Shown here one piece after another: positions 52,752 through 61,972 of a stretch of DNA of 64,000 nt. A program made the translations under genes and the position numbers. Every line of letters starts with the position of its first letter. The first letter of the stretch is position 1. The notes beneath the pieces were generated by a model. It was not told where the DNA came from, ran no database searches, and saw only the letters and a program-made list of their open reading frames with translations. This DNA comes from Micromonospora violae (GTDB lineage: Bacteria > Actinomycetota > Actinomycetes > Mycobacteriales > Micromonosporaceae), in NCBI RefSeq assembly GCF_004217135.1, contig NZ_SHKK01000001.1:1674001-1738000 (forward strand), written 5' to 3'.

Positions 52752-53115
52752 CGGTCGACACCAGTTCGTCTCGGGCTGCCCGCTCCTCGGCGATCTCCGC
52801 GCGGAGTAGGGCGAAGTCCTCGGCCAGGGTGCGGGTCTCCTCCTCCAGGGCGCTGACCTCCCAGCTGAGGTGTACGCACACCAGCAGCAGGAAGACGATG
52901 CCGAGGAAGAGCACCAGGCTCACACCGGAGGCGACACCGAGGAGTCCGGCGACGTTGTCGAGCAGCCGGGGGAACAGGGACAGCGGAATCACGATGACCA
53001 GCACGGCGAGCCAGAGCATGCCGTACTTCTCGCGCAGCTGACGGCGGCGCAGCAGCTCGACGATGGTGCCGAGGAGCAGCAGGCCGGTCAGGCCGGTGAC
53101 GAGGGTGAGCTTCAT
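52744..53115 (-). CDS. DUF2304 small membrane protein
   Basis: A 123-residue protein with three hydrophobic segments (about 4-19, 32-49, 62-83) and a C-terminal coiled coil (about 88-117, EVSALEEETRTLAEDFALL). DUF2304 proteins are usually encoded beside GT2 polyprenyl-phosphate glycosyltransferases. It overlaps the glycosyltransferase gene by 8 bases and rfbD by 4. Confidence 0.85.
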   Translation of the reverse strand: MKLTLVTGLTGLLLLGTIVELLRRRQLREKYGMLWLAVLVIVIPLSLFPRLLDNVAGLLGVASGVSLVLFLGIVFLLLVCVHLSWEVSALEEETRTLAEDFALLRAEIAEERAARDELVSTDG

Positions 53116-53999
53116 GCGACCTTCCACGGGGCGGGTGGAGTGGGGGAGCGGAACGCGTCGACCAGGGCGCTGTGCCAGTCCGGAAGCGGGGGTAGACCCA
53201 CCGCGGCCCAACGGTCGTGCCTTAGCACACTGTACGCAGGCCGGGGGGCGGGACGCGGATACCGGTCGCTGGTGGTGGGCCGGATCCGTTCCGGGTCCAG
53301 CCCGGCCAGCGTGAACGTGGCGCGGGCCAGCCCGTACCAGGTTGTCTGGCCGGCGCAGGTGCCGTGGTAGACGCCGGGTGGCGCGTCGCCGGCCAGCGCC
53401 GCGTCGGCGAGCGCGACGAGCCGCTCGGCGAGCGCGTGGGACCAGGTGGGCTGGCCGTGCTGGTCGTCGACCACGTCGAGGTGTTCGCGCTGGGTGGCGA
53501 GTCGGAGCATGGTGGCCACGAAGTTCGGGCCGTGCGCGCCGTACAGCCAGGCGGTGCGCACGACGTACCCGGTGTCGGGGAGCAGCCGCGCGACGGCCTG
53601 CTCGCCGACCAGCTTGCCGCGCCCGTAGGCGTTGACCGGCGCGGTGGGCGCGTCCTCCGGGTAGGGGGTGTCCGCGTCGCCGGCGAGGACGTAGTCGGTG
53701 GAGACCTGGATCAGCCGGGTTCCGCCGGTGGCGCACGCCGCGGCCAGGTTGGCGACGGCGTCGCCGTTGATTGCGGTCGCCGCAGCCTCGTCGGTCTCGG
53801 CGGCGTCGACGTTGGTCCAGGCGGCCGCGTTGATCACCACGTCGTGCCCGGCGACGGCGGCCTGAACCGCCGCCCGGTCGGTGATGTCCAGGTCGGCGCG
53901 GGTGGCGGCGGTCACCTTGAGGTCGGGCCGGGCCTCCAGCACGGTGACCAGGTCCCGGCCGAGCATCCCGCCCGCGCCGGTGACGAGGAGTCGGGTCAT
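53112..53999 (-). CDS. rfbD: dTDP-4-dehydrorhamnose reductase
   Basis: RfbD makes dTDP-L-rhamnose from the 4-keto intermediate using NAD(P)H, the last step. The 295 residues show TGAGGMLGRDLV (cofactor), INAAAWTNVDAAE, STDYVL and the catalytic YGRGK (Tyr and Lys). ATG 53999 overlaps the rfbB stop by 4 bases. All four rhamnose genes are present nearby. Confidence 0.93.
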   Translation of the reverse strand: MTRLLVTGAGGMLGRDLVTVLEARPDLKVTAATRADLDITDRAAVQAAVAGHDVVINAAAWTNVDAAETDEAAATAINGDAVANLAAACATGGTRLIQVSTDYVLAGDADTPYPEDAPTAPVNAYGRGKLVGEQAVARLLPDTGYVVRTAWLYGAHGPNFVATMLRLATQREHLDVVDDQHGQPTWSHALAERLVALADAALAGDAPPGVYHGTCAGQTTWYGLARATFTLAGLDPERIRPTTSDRYPRPAPRPAYSVLRHDRWAAVGLPPLPDWHSALVDAFRSPTPPAPWKVA

Positions 54000-54997
54000 G
54001 CGGTCGGCGCGGACTTGAGGGGTTCCCACCAGCTGCGGTTGTCCCGGTACCAGCGGACGGTGTCGGCGAGGCCCTGGTCCAGGGTGATGCTGGGTTGGTA
54101 GCCGAGCTCCGCGCTGATCTTGCTGATGTCGAGGGAGTACCGGCGGTCGTGGCCCTTGCGGTCGGTGACCGGGACGACCCGGTCCCACCCGGCGTCGCAG
54201 GCGTCCAGGAGCAGCCCGGTGAGTTCCTTGTTGGTCAGTTCGGTGCCGCCGCCGATGTTGTAGACCTCGCCGGCGCGGCCCTTCTGCTGGACCAGTGCGA
54301 TGCCGCGGCAGTGGTCGTGCACGTGCAGCCAGTCACGGATGTTGCCGCCGTCGCCGTAGAGGGGGACGGTGCCGCCGTCGAGCAGGTTGGTGACGAACAG
54401 CGGGATGACCTTCTCCGGGAACTGGTACGGCCCGTAGTTGTTGGAGCAGCGGGTGACGACGACGTCCATGCCGTGGGTGCGGTGGTACGACAGCGCGAGC
54501 AGGTCGGAGCCGGCCTTGGACGCCGAGTACGGCGAGTTGGGGGCCAGTGGCCAGGTCTCGGTCCAGGAGCCTTCGTCGATCGAGCCGTAGACCTCGTCGG
54601 TGGAGACGTGCACGAACCGGCCGGTGCCGTGGCGCAGCGCCGCGTCGAGCAGCGTCTGGGTGCCCAGCACGTTGGTGGTGACGAACGGCGCGGCACCGGC
54701 GATCGAGCGGTCGACGTGGGATTCGGCGGCGAAGTGCACGATCACGTCGTGCTCGGCCACCACCTGGTCGACCACGTCCGGGTCGCAGATGTCGCCCTGC
54801 ACGAACCGCAGTCGCGGGTCGTCGCTGACCGGCTCGAGGTTGGCCAGGTTGCCCGAGTAGGTCAGCTTGTCCAGCACGGTCACGACGGCCGGCTCGAGCG
54901 GCGGCACGCCGTCCGCACCGCCGAGGGGCTTGCCCAGCAGCAGGCGAACGTACTCCGACCCGATGAATCCGGCTCCGCCGGTGACGAGGATCCTCAC
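53996..54997 (-). CDS. rfbB: dTDP-glucose 4,6-dehydratase
   Basis: RfbB removes water from dTDP-glucose to give the 4-keto-6-deoxy sugar. The 333 residues show GGAGFIGSEYVR (NAD site), AAESHVDRSI, STDEVYG and YSASKAGSD (catalytic Tyr and Lys), and NNYGPYQFPEKVIP. GTG 54997 is followed by the Rossmann motif at once. It heads the minus-strand operon down to 49715. Confidence 0.95.
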   Translation of the reverse strand: MRILVTGGAGFIGSEYVRLLLGKPLGGADGVPPLEPAVVTVLDKLTYSGNLANLEPVSDDPRLRFVQGDICDPDVVDQVVAEHDVIVHFAAESHVDRSIAGAAPFVTTNVLGTQTLLDAALRHGTGRFVHVSTDEVYGSIDEGSWTETWPLAPNSPYSASKAGSDLLALSYHRTHGMDVVVTRCSNNYGPYQFPEKVIPLFVTNLLDGGTVPLYGDGGNIRDWLHVHDHCRGIALVQQKGRAGEVYNIGGGTELTNKELTGLLLDACDAGWDRVVPVTDRKGHDRRYSLDISKISAELGYQPSITLDQGLADTVRWYRDNRSWWEPLKSAPTA

Positions 54998-55006
54998 GGG
55001 TCCGGA

Positions 55007-55012
55007 AGTATA
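55007..55012 (-). promoter_or_regulatory. -10 box TATACT of the rfbB operon
   Basis: Read on the minus strand, TATACT ends 9 bases before GTG 54997, giving a leaderless or almost leaderless mRNA. Confidence 0.55.
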
Positions 55013-55070
55013 CGCGACAGTCGGCGCGGCACCTGGTAAGTGACCCCCGCACAACCGGGCCGGGTGCGGC

Positions 55071-55076
55071 TAGGCT
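55071..55076 (+). promoter_or_regulatory. -10 box TAGGCT, leaderless start of rfbA
   Basis: TAGGCT ends 6 bases before GTG 55083, back to back with the rfbB promoter in an 85-base gap. Confidence 0.55.
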
Positions 55077-55082
55077 TCCCCG

Positions 55083-55973
55083 GTGCGTGGAATCCTACTT
55101 GCTGGCGGCACCGGGTCCCGGCTCTGGCCGATCACCCGGGCGGTCTCGAAGCAGCTGATGCCGGTCTTCGACAAGCCGATGATCTACTACCCGCTCTCCA
55201 CCCTGGTGATGTCCGGGGTGCGGGAGATCCTGGTGATCACGACTCCGGACGACCAGGACCAGTTCCGTCGGCTGCTCGGCGACGGCAGCCAGTTCGGGCT
55301 GCGGTTGGAGTACGCCAGCCAGGCCCGCCCGGAGGGCATCGCGCAGGCGTTCATCCTCGGCGCGGACTTCATCGGCACCGAGTCGGTGGCGCTGGTCCTC
55401 GGCGACAACATCTTCCACGGCGTGGGTCTGGGTCGGCAGCTCGCCGCGCACGGCGACCCGGTCGGTGGGCGGGTCTTCGCCTATCAGGTGGCCAACCCGC
55501 AGGAGTACGGCGTGGTCGACTTCGACGCCGACGGTCGGGTGCTCTCGATCGAGGAGAAGCCGGCCCGGCCCAAGTCCCGCTACGCGGTGCCCGGCCTCTA
55601 CTTCTACGACAACCGGGTGGTGGACATCGCCCGCAAGCTGACCCCGAGCGCCCGCGGCGAGCTGGAGATCACGGCGGTCAACGAGGCGTACCGGGAGACC
55701 GGGGAGCTGTCGGTGACGGTGCTGGATCGCGGCACCGCCTGGCTCGACACCGGCACGTTCACCTCGATGATGCAGGCCGCCGAGTTCGTCCGGGTGGTCG
55801 AGGAACGTCAGGGTCTCAAGATCGGTTGCGTCGAGGAGGTCGCCTGGCGGGCTGGCCTGATCGACGACGCGCAGCTGCGCGCGCTCGCCGAGCCGCTGAC
55901 CAAGAGCGGTTACGGCGACTACCTGCTCGGCCTGCTCAGCGAGCAGGCCGGCGGCGACGGGGGTTCCTGGTGA
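55083..55973 (+). CDS. rfbA: Glucose-1-phosphate thymidylyltransferase
   Basis: RfbA makes dTDP-glucose from dTTP and glucose-1-phosphate. The 296 residues show [21 protein letters not shown] (nucleotide site), [19 protein letters not shown] and [16 protein letters not shown] 55083 follows the -10 box by 6 bases. Its stop overlaps the rfbC start (GTGA). Confidence 0.95.
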   Translation: MRGILLAGGTGSRLWPITRAVSKQLMPVFDKPMIYYPLSTLVMSGVREILVITTPDDQDQFRRLLGDGSQFGLRLEYASQARPEGIAQAFILGADFIGTESVALVLGDNIFHGVGLGRQLAAHGDPVGGRVFAYQVANPQEYGVVDFDADGRVLSIEEKPARPKSRYAVPGLYFYDNRVVDIARKLTPSARGELEITAVNEAYRETGELSVTVLDRGTAWLDTGTFTSMMQAAEFVRVVEERQGLKIGCVEEVAWRAGLIDDAQLRALAEPLTKSGYGDYLLGLLSEQAGGDGGSW

Positions 55974-56593
55974 AGATCCGGGAGCTGAGCATCGAGGGCG
56001 CCTGGGAGATCACCCCCCAGCAGCACGGCGACCCGCGCGGCATGTTCATGGAGTGGTACCGCTTCGACAAGCTGGCCGAGGTGGTGGGGCATCCGCTGCG
56101 GCTGGCCCAGGCCAACCTGTCGGTCTCCGCGCGTGGCGTGGTACGCGGCGTCCACTTCGCCGACGTGCCGCCCGGGCAGGCCAAGTACGTCACCTGTGTG
56201 CGCGGCGCGGTCCTCGACGTGATCGTGGACCTGCGGGTGGGTTCGCCGACCTTCGGCCGTTGGGAGGGCGTCCGGCTGGACGACACCGACCGTCGGGCGG
56301 TCTACCTCAGCGAGGGGCTGGGGCACGGGTTCTGCGCGTTGACCGACGACGCCACGTTGAGCTATCTCTGCTCGGCCACCTACAACCCGACCGGTGAGCA
56401 CGCGGTGCACCCGCTGGACGAGGAGTTGGGCATCGAGTGGCCCGCCGAGGTGCCGCAGCTGTCCGCGCGCGACGACGCCGCGCCGACTCTGGCGCAGGCT
56501 CGCGAGCGTGGTCTGCTCCCGGAGTACGACAACTGCCGGCGGTTCGTGGCGAGCCTCGGCCCGGACGGAATGTCGCACTCAACCGGTATGTGA
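55970..56593 (+). CDS. rfbC: dTDP-4-dehydrorhamnose 3,5-epimerase
   Basis: RfbC inverts C3 and C5 of the keto sugar. The 207 residues have the cupin fold with [33 protein letters not shown] (catalytic His), [11 protein letters not shown] and [16 protein letters not shown] 55970 overlaps the rfbA stop, so the two are co-translated. Confidence 0.93.
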   Translation: MKIRELSIEGAWEITPQQHGDPRGMFMEWYRFDKLAEVVGHPLRLAQANLSVSARGVVRGVHFADVPPGQAKYVTCVRGAVLDVIVDLRVGSPTFGRWEGVRLDDTDRRAVYLSEGLGHGFCALTDDATLSYLCSATYNPTGEHAVHPLDEELGIEWPAEVPQLSARDDAAPTLAQARERGLLPEYDNCRRFVASLGPDGMSHSTGM

Positions 56594-56649
56594 CCGCGCT
56601 CGGGGCACGACCTGTGGTCTGACAGTGACGAACCGGGCCTCCGGGCGGC

Positions 56650-56655
56650 TAATGT
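56650..56655 (+). promoter_or_regulatory. -10 box TAATGT, leaderless start of pafA
   Basis: TAATGT ends 6 bases before ATG 56662. Confidence 0.55.
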
Positions 56656-56661
56656 CTCATC

Positions 56662-58020
56662 ATGGAGCGGCGAATCTTCGGCCTCGAGACCGAGTACGGC
56701 GTCACCTGCACCTATCGCGGGCAGCGGCGGCTGTCCCCGGACGAGGTCGCGCGGTATCTGTTCCGTCGCGTGGTGTCCTGGGGTCGGTCGAGCAACGTCT
56801 TCCTGCGCAACGGGGCCCGGCTCTACCTGGACGTCGGGTCGCATCCGGAGTACGCCACACCGGAGTGCGACTCGGTGACCGATCTCGTCGCCCACGACCG
56901 GGCCGGCGAGCGGATCCTGGAGGGCCTGCTCGTCGACGCGGAGAAGCGGCTGCACGACGAGGGCATCGCGGGTGAGATCTACCTGTTCAAGAACAACACC
57001 GACTCGGCCGGCAACTCGTACGGCTGCCACGAGAACTACCTGGTCTCCCGGCACGGCGAGTTCGGTCGGCTCGCCGACGTGCTCATTCCGTTCCTGGTCA
57101 CCCGGCAGTTGATCTGCGGGGCCGGCAAGGTTCTGCAGACCCCGCGCGGCGCGGTCTACTGCCTCTCGCAGCGGGCCGAACACATCTGGGAGGGCGTCTC
57201 CTCGGCGACCACCCGCAGCCGCCCGATCATCAACACCCGCGACGAGCCGCACGCCGACGCCGAGCGCTACCGGCGGCTGCACGTGATCGTCGGGGACTCC
57301 AACATGAACGAGGTCACCACGCTGCTCAAGGTCGGCACGGCCGACATCGTGCTGCGGATGATCGAGGCCGGGGTGGTGATGCGCGACCTGTCCCTGGAGA
57401 ACCCGATCCGGGCCATCCGGGAGGTGTCGCACGACATCACCGGCCGGCGCAAGGTGCGGCTGGCCAACGGCAAGGAGGTCAGCGCCCTGGACATCCAGCA
57501 GGAGTACCTGGCCAAGGCCACCGAGTTCGTCGAGCGACGCGGTGGCGACCAGGCCGCCAAGCGGGTCGTCGAGCTGTGGGGCCGGGTGCTCAACGCGGTG
57601 GAGACCGGCGACCTGGAGCCGGTCTCCCGGGAGATCGACTGGGTCAGCAAGCTGCGGCTGATCGAGCGCTACCAGCGCAAGCACGACCTGCCGTTGTCGC
57701 ACCCCCGGGTGGCGCAGATGGATCTGGCCTACCACGACGTGCGCCGCGGCCGGGGCCTCTACGGGCTGCTGGAACGCCGCGGCGACGTCGACCGGGTGGC
57801 CACCGACCCGGAGATCTTCGAGGCCAAGGAGACCCCGCCGCAGACCACCCGGGCCCGGCTGCGGGGCGAGTTCATCCGGCATGCCCAGGAGAAGCGCCGG
57901 GACTTCACCGTCGACTGGGTGCACCTGAAGCTCAACGACCAGGCGCAGCGCACCGTGCTCTGCAAGGACCCGTTCCGCGCGTACGACGAGCGGGTGGAGC
58001 GGCTGATCGCCAGCATGTGA
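56662..58020 (+). CDS. pafA: Pup-protein ligase
   Basis: PafA joins deamidated Pup to lysines of target proteins with ATP. The 452 residues have the carboxylate-amine ligase fold shared with Dop: [14 protein letters not shown] at the start (catalytic region), [17 protein letters not shown] and [19 protein letters not shown]. It lacks the Dop-specific insertion, as expected for its shorter length. It lies 7 kb from prcA because the rhamnose cluster intervenes. Confidence 0.96.
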   Translation: MERRIFGLETEYGVTCTYRGQRRLSPDEVARYLFRRVVSWGRSSNVFLRNGARLYLDVGSHPEYATPECDSVTDLVAHDRAGERILEGLLVDAEKRLHDEGIAGEIYLFKNNTDSAGNSYGCHENYLVSRHGEFGRLADVLIPFLVTRQLICGAGKVLQTPRGAVYCLSQRAEHIWEGVSSATTRSRPIINTRDEPHADAERYRRLHVIVGDSNMNEVTTLLKVGTADIVLRMIEAGVVMRDLSLENPIRAIREVSHDITGRRKVRLANGKEVSALDIQQEYLAKATEFVERRGGDQAAKRVVELWGRVLNAVETGDLEPVSREIDWVSKLRLIERYQRKHDLPLSHPRVAQMDLAYHDVRRGRGLYGLLERRGDVDRVATDPEIFEAKETPPQTTRARLRGEFIRHAQEKRRDFTVDWVHLKLNDQAQRTVLCKDPFRAYDERVERLIASM

Positions 58021-58030
58021 CAGGTGTGTC

Positions 58031-58061
58031 GGCCCCGTCGGTGCGCTGTGCCGACGGGGCC
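58031..58061 (+). terminator. Terminator after pafA
   Basis: GGCCCCGTCGG (58031-58041) pairs with CCGACGGGGCC (58051-58061) over a 9-base loop, 10 bases after the stop. Confidence 0.7.
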
Positions 58062-58100
58062 GCCCAGCTCGGCGCGCGGTGCGGTTAAGCTGGGCGCGCC

Positions 58101-58322
58101 ATGACGACTTCTGGACCTTCCGACCGCTCCGATCCCTCCGGGCGCTCCGAGCGCTCTGGGCGCGGCGCCGAGCGGCAGAACTGGGTCGAACGCCGGCGGG
58201 AGAAGATCCGCGCCGAGATCGACCGTAACCGGCGCGGTGACTACACGGTGCCGACCTGGGTGCTGGCCCTGGCCCTGGCGCTCATCGTGGGCGGCTGGCT
58301 AGCCCTGATCTTCCTGGCCTAA
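58101..58322 (+). CDS. Small single-span membrane protein
   Basis: A 73-residue protein: a Ser/Arg/Gly-rich start, a basic helix (NWVERRREKIRAEIDRNRRG) and a C-terminal membrane helix (about 52-72, WVLALALALIVGGWLALIFL). TAAGCT ends 9 bases before ATG 58101. It is likely a tail-anchored protein. Function unknown. Confidence 0.7.
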   Translation: MTTSGPSDRSDPSGRSERSGRGAERQNWVERRREKIRAEIDRNRRGDYTVPTWVLALALALIVGGWLALIFLA

Positions 58323-58425
58323 CCCGCCCCACCCTTCTCCCCGCCTGCCCCTCTGCTCCCCGCCCCCTACTCCCCGCCCCGCCCTCACCCCGCCGCCCTG
58401 CCCTGCCCTGCCCGCCCCCCTCCGC

Positions 58426-58500
58426 GTCGATCATGCAGTTGTGGTGGGGGAGGAAGGCCGCAAATCACCAGAACTCAGGCACCACAACTCCATGATCGAC
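58426..58500. repeat. Long hairpin repeat, family A copy 2
   Basis: Arms 58426-58446 and 58480-58500 pair over 21 bases with one mismatch and enclose a 33-base loop, the same length as in copy 1 (3127-3197). The right arm CACCACAACTCCATGATCG is identical in both. It lies between convergent genes and runs straight into a heptamer repeat. Confidence 0.85.
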
Positions 58501-58501
58501 A

Positions 58502-58620
58502 GCTGAGGGCTGAGGGCTGAGGGCTGAGGGCTGAGGGCTGAGGGCTGGGGGCTGAGGGCTGAGGGCTGAGGGCTGAGGGCTGAGGGCTGAGGGCTGAGGG
58601 CTGAGGGCTGAGGGCTGGGG
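58502..58620. repeat. Tandem heptamer, 17 copies of GCTGAGG
   Basis: Seventeen 7-base units without interruption; units 7 and 17 read GCTGGGG, the others GCTGAGG. The G-rich strand could fold into G-quadruplexes. The number of units probably varies between strains. It ends about 20 bases before the stop of the DUF3866 gene; the rest of 58323-58639 holds no gene. Confidence 0.95.
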
Positions 58621-58639
58621 GCGCGGAGACCGGGCGGGG

Positions 58640-59725
58640 CTAGGGGAGCAGGGTGGTGGCGTGGCGGCCGGCTGCTGCTGCGGCCAGGAAGTAGGCGTGG
58701 TCGGCGTCGAGGCCGCGGCCCATGGTGGACAGCGGCACGGTGCTCGCCCGCAGCGCGGCGTCGAGACCGTCGGTGGGCACGCGCACGATCCGGTGCCGGG
58801 CCGCCAGGGGCGCGAGCGCCGTGTCGACCTCGGCGGCCAACTCCGGGGCCAGGCCCTCGGGTACGACCAGCTCCGCGGGGGCGAGCGCCACCCGGCCGTA
58901 CGCGGTGAGGCTGTGGTGGGACACGCCCCGGTGGCGGGGGCGGGGGTCGGCGTCGGAGATCCGTAGCGAGCCGACCGGTCGTCCGCCCAGCGTGGCGATC
59001 GCGTTGACCGCCTCGCCGACGGCCACGCCGGAGAAGCCCCAGCGGGTGCCGGTGCCCAGGTTGCCGGGCCCCTGAGCCACGATCGCCAGGTCCGCGTGGA
59101 GCACGTGCCGGGCGGCGAGCAGACCGCCGTGCAGGGTGGTGGCCTCCAGGTCGCCGCCGAACGCCTGCCCGACGGTGATCGTGCCGGCCAGTTCGGACCG
59201 CAGCCCGGCGAGGGTGCGGGAGAACCAGGCGGGTAGCGCCCCACCGTCGGTGAGCAGGTACACCACCCGCGCCTGCGGGGCATCGGCCCGGATGCCGGCC
59301 AGGATCGCCGGGAGCGCCGAGTGCAGATCGGCGGTGACCACCGGCAGGCCGCCCAGGTCGTCGGCGTCGGCCAGCACGTCGCGGTGCGGGGACGCCTCCT
59401 CGTCGACGCCGAGGAGGATCGGCTGCAACGGCGTGTAGCGGGCCTTCACCAGGTGCCCGGCGTCGCGGGTGTCGAGGGCTTGCGGCGGGTCGGGCGGCAG
59501 TCGGTCCGGCAGGGCCACCACCAGGGCGTACCCGCCGGTGCCCAACCCCATCAGCAGCGCGCCGGCGTTGAGCAGCACCCGGTCGCCGGGCTCCGGCGAG
59601 CCGACCAGTTCGGGGTAGGCGAGCGCCCGCATCCGGGTGCCGTCGGGCAGGTCGACGTCCAGTTCCACCGCCCCGGTCCACTGCCGTCGCAGCGCCGCCA
59701 CCGTCCCCGTACGCCATCGCACCAT
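58640..59725 (-). CDS. DUF3866 family protein
   Basis: A 361-residue protein of the actinobacterial DUF3866 family, function unknown. It has a small N-terminal beta domain and a larger alpha/beta part (VVTADLHSALPAILAGIRAD, AQGPGNLGTGTRWGFSGVAVGE). ATG 59725 is chosen because TAGCGT ends 7 bases upstream; GTG 59734 would leave no space. Its 3' end abuts the heptamer repeat. Confidence 0.85.
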   Translation of the reverse strand: MVRWRTGTVAALRRQWTGAVELDVDLPDGTRMRALAYPELVGSPEPGDRVLLNAGALLMGLGTGGYALVVALPDRLPPDPPQALDTRDAGHLVKARYTPLQPILLGVDEEASPHRDVLADADDLGGLPVVTADLHSALPAILAGIRADAPQARVVYLLTDGGALPAWFSRTLAGLRSELAGTITVGQAFGGDLEATTLHGGLLAARHVLHADLAIVAQGPGNLGTGTRWGFSGVAVGEAVNAIATLGGRPVGSLRISDADPRPRHRGVSHHSLTAYGRVALAPAELVVPEGLAPELAAEVDTALAPLAARHRIVRVPTDGLDAALRASTVPLSTMGRGLDADHAYFLAAAAAGRHATTLLP

Positions 59726-59732
59726 GACGGGC

Positions 59733-59738
59733 ACGCTA
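59733..59738 (-). promoter_or_regulatory. -10 box TAGCGT, leaderless start of the DUF3866 gene
   Basis: Read on the minus strand, TAGCGT ends 7 bases before ATG 59725 and overlaps GTG 59734, which argues against the latter as start. Confidence 0.5.
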
Positions 59739-59848
59739 GCCGCGCGGACCCGGCGGCCCGCGCCCGGGTCGGCAGGCCGTCGGCCCGGTGGGCAGGCCGT
59801 CGGCCCGGCCAGTGGGCTCAGATGGGCCCGTCGCGGGGTGGGCTCGGC

Positions 59849-60856
59849 TCAGGTCGGGTCGGGTTCGCCGCCGGCGTCCTCGCTCGGCCGGGCCTGGGTG
59901 TGGCGGGCATTCCCGGTGGCACCCGGCAGCGATCGGGTGGGGTCGAGGAAGACGAACCGGATCTCCGGGTACCGCTGGGTGAGCCGCCGCTCGGCCTCGT
60001 CGGCGGTGGCCTCGATCTGCGCGCCGGTGGCCGCGTCGCGGAAGTCGACCTTCGCGGCGACCAGGATGTCGTCCGGGCCGAGCTGCATGGTCAACAGGGT
60101 GTCGATGCGTTCCACCTCGGGCAGCCCGGCCAGCTCCCGCTCGATCTCGCGGCGCAGCCGGTCCGGGACGGCCCGGCCGACCAGCAGCGACAAATTGTTG
60201 CTGGCCAGGATCCCGGCGACGGTCAGCAGCAGCAGCCCGATCAGGATCGACGCGATGCCGTCCCACACCTCGTCGCCGGTGGCGTGCGACAGGCCGACGC
60301 CGAGCCCGGCCAGCACCAGACCGATCAGGGCGGCGCTGTCCTCGAGGAAGACCGCCTTGACGGTGGTGTCGGCGGTCAGCCGCAGAAACCGCCGCGGCGT
60401 GGTCTGCCAGCGGCGCGACTCGCGGCGGACCTGCCGCACCGCCCGGGTCAGTGAGATCGACTCGATGACGAACGAGACGGCAAGCACGACGTACGAGATC
60501 AGGTAGTCGCCGCTGTGCTCGTGCACCAGGATCGTCGTGACACCGTGGGTGACGGCGAAACCGGCGCCGGCGACGAACGTGAACATGGCCGCGAAGAACG
60601 CCCAGACGTAGCTTTCCTTGCCGTACCCGAAGGGGTGTCGCTGGTCGGCCGGACGGGCGCCGCGGCGCAGCGCCTGGAAGAGCAGCACCTCGGTGGTGGT
60701 GTCGGCGACCGAGTGCGCCGCCTCGGAGAGCATCGCGGCGGATCCGGAGATCAGCCCGGCGATCAGCTTGGCCACCGCGATGGCAAGGTTCGCGGCGCCG
60801 GCGACGACGACGGTGCCGACGCTCTCGCTCTCGGGCCTGGCGTCCGCTTGCGACAT
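59849..60856 (-). CDS. Cation diffusion facilitator family transporter
   Basis: A 335-residue CDF transporter with five to six membrane helices: AAMLSEAAHSVADTTTEVLL (metal site with His/Asp) and a later LEDSAALIGLVLAGLG segment, then a cytoplasmic C-terminal domain (about 230-310). It probably exports Zn2+, Fe2+ or Mn2+ in exchange for protons; the metal cannot be told. It is divergent from pafB. Confidence 0.88.
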   Translation of the reverse strand: MSQADARPESESVGTVVVAGAANLAIAVAKLIAGLISGSAAMLSEAAHSVADTTTEVLLFQALRRGARPADQRHPFGYGKESYVWAFFAAMFTFVAGAGFAVTHGVTTILVHEHSGDYLISYVVLAVSFVIESISLTRAVRQVRRESRRWQTTPRRFLRLTADTTVKAVFLEDSAALIGLVLAGLGVGLSHATGDEVWDGIASILIGLLLLTVAGILASNNLSLLVGRAVPDRLRREIERELAGLPEVERIDTLLTMQLGPDDILVAAKVDFRDAATGAQIEATADEAERRLTQRYPEIRFVFLDPTRSLPGATGNARHTQARPSEDAGGEPDPT

Positions 60857-60863
60857 GAGGATC

Positions 60864-60869
60864 ACCCTA
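60864..60869 (-). promoter_or_regulatory. -10 box TAGGGT, leaderless start of the CDF gene
   Basis: Read on the minus strand, TAGGGT ends 7 bases before ATG 60856. Confidence 0.5.
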
Positions 60870-60960
60870 TGGCCGCGGACGGCGGCGCGCCGGGGGAGGC
60901 CCGATCCGAACAAGTGTGCGGCACGCCCGCGTGGGTGCACGGTGTGGGCGGGTCGGCTGC

Positions 60961-60966
60961 TAGCGT
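60961..60966 (+). promoter_or_regulatory. -10 box TAGCGT, leaderless start of pafB
   Basis: TAGCGT ends 7 bases before GTG 60974. Confidence 0.5.
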
Positions 60967-60973
60967 CTACCGC

Positions 60974-61972
60974 GTGTCGCGGACCCGCACCGAACGCCTG
61001 GTCAACCTGGTGATCTGCCTACTGTCCACGCGACGGTTCCTGACCGCCGCGCAGATCGCCGCGACCGTGCCCGGTTACGAGCACGATCCGGACGACGCGC
61101 GTGACCACGAGGCGTTCCAGCGCAAGTTCGAGCGGGACAAGGCCGAGCTGCGCGAGCTGGGTGTGCCGCTGGAGACCGGCACGGCGAGCGCGTTCGACGC
61201 CGAGCCCGGTTACCGGATCGCCCACCGCGAATACGCGCTGCCCGACATCCTCCTCGAACCGGACGAGGCCGCCGCGGTCGGCATCGCCGCCCGGCTGTGG
61301 CAGCACGCCGGGCTGGCCGCCGCCGCGTCGTCCGGGCTGGCCAAGCTGCGCGCCGCCGGAGTGGACGTGGACCCGCAGGCGACCCTCGGCCTGGAGCCGA
61401 TGGTCACTGTCGACCCGGCGTTCGCGCCGCTGACCGCCGCCGCCCGGGACCGTCGCGAGGTGGGGTTCGACTACCGGGTGCCCGACCGGGATGCGCCCAG
61501 CCGGCGGCGGCTGCAACCGTGGGGCGTGGTCTGCTGGCGCGGCCGGTGGTATGTGGTCGGCCACGACCAGGACCGGGAGGCGACCCGCTGCTTCCGGCTG
61601 TCCCGGGTCGTCGGCGCGGTCCGGGTGACCGGGGCTCCCGGTGCGTACGAGCCTCCCGCCAACGTCGACCTGATCAGCCACGTGGCCCGCTGGTCGGGCC
61701 CGGTGGAGCGCACCGGTCGGGCCACGGTGCTGACCGCACCGGGGCGGGCCGCCGGGCTGCGCCGCTGGGCGGTGGAGGTGACCGCCGGGCCGGACGGCGA
61801 CCGGCTGGTCCTGCCGTACGCGGAGCCGGACGGGCTGGCCGGTCATCTCGTCGGCTACGGCCCGGACGTGCGGGTCCTCGACCCACCGGAGGTCCGGGAG
61901 GCGGTCATCCAACGACTCAAGGAGATCGCCGTGCGCCACGACGAGCTGGCCGTCGGCGGGGGTGCCCGGTGA
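60974..61972 (+). CDS. pafB: WYL-domain transcriptional activator PafB
   Basis: PafB and PafC together activate the LexA-independent DNA-damage genes in actinobacteria. The 332 residues hold a winged helix (TERLVNLVICLLSTRRFLTAAQIA), a WYL domain (WGVVCWRGRWYVVGHDQDR) that probably senses single-stranded DNA, and a C-terminal WCX domain. GTG 60974 follows the -10 box by 7 bases. Its stop overlaps pafC (GTGA). Confidence 0.93.
   Translation: MSRTRTERLVNLVICLLSTRRFLTAAQIAATVPGYEHDPDDARDHEAFQRKFERDKAELRELGVPLETGTASAFDAEPGYRIAHREYALPDILLEPDEAAAVGIAARLWQHAGLAAAASSGLAKLRAAGVDVDPQATLGLEPMVTVDPAFAPLTAAARDRREVGFDYRVPDRDAPSRRRLQPWGVVCWRGRWYVVGHDQDREATRCFRLSRVVGAVRVTGAPGAYEPPANVDLISHVARWSGPVERTGRATVLTAPGRAAGLRRWAVEVTAGPDGDRLVLPYAEPDGLAGHLVGYGPDVRVLDPPEVREAVIQRLKEIAVRHDELAVGGGAR

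Noticed and set aside
58431..59717. Minus-strand frame through the heptamer repeat (PQPSALS repeats)
   Set aside because: It reads the tandem DNA repeat as protein and is out of frame with the DUF3866 gene that occupies the same strand.
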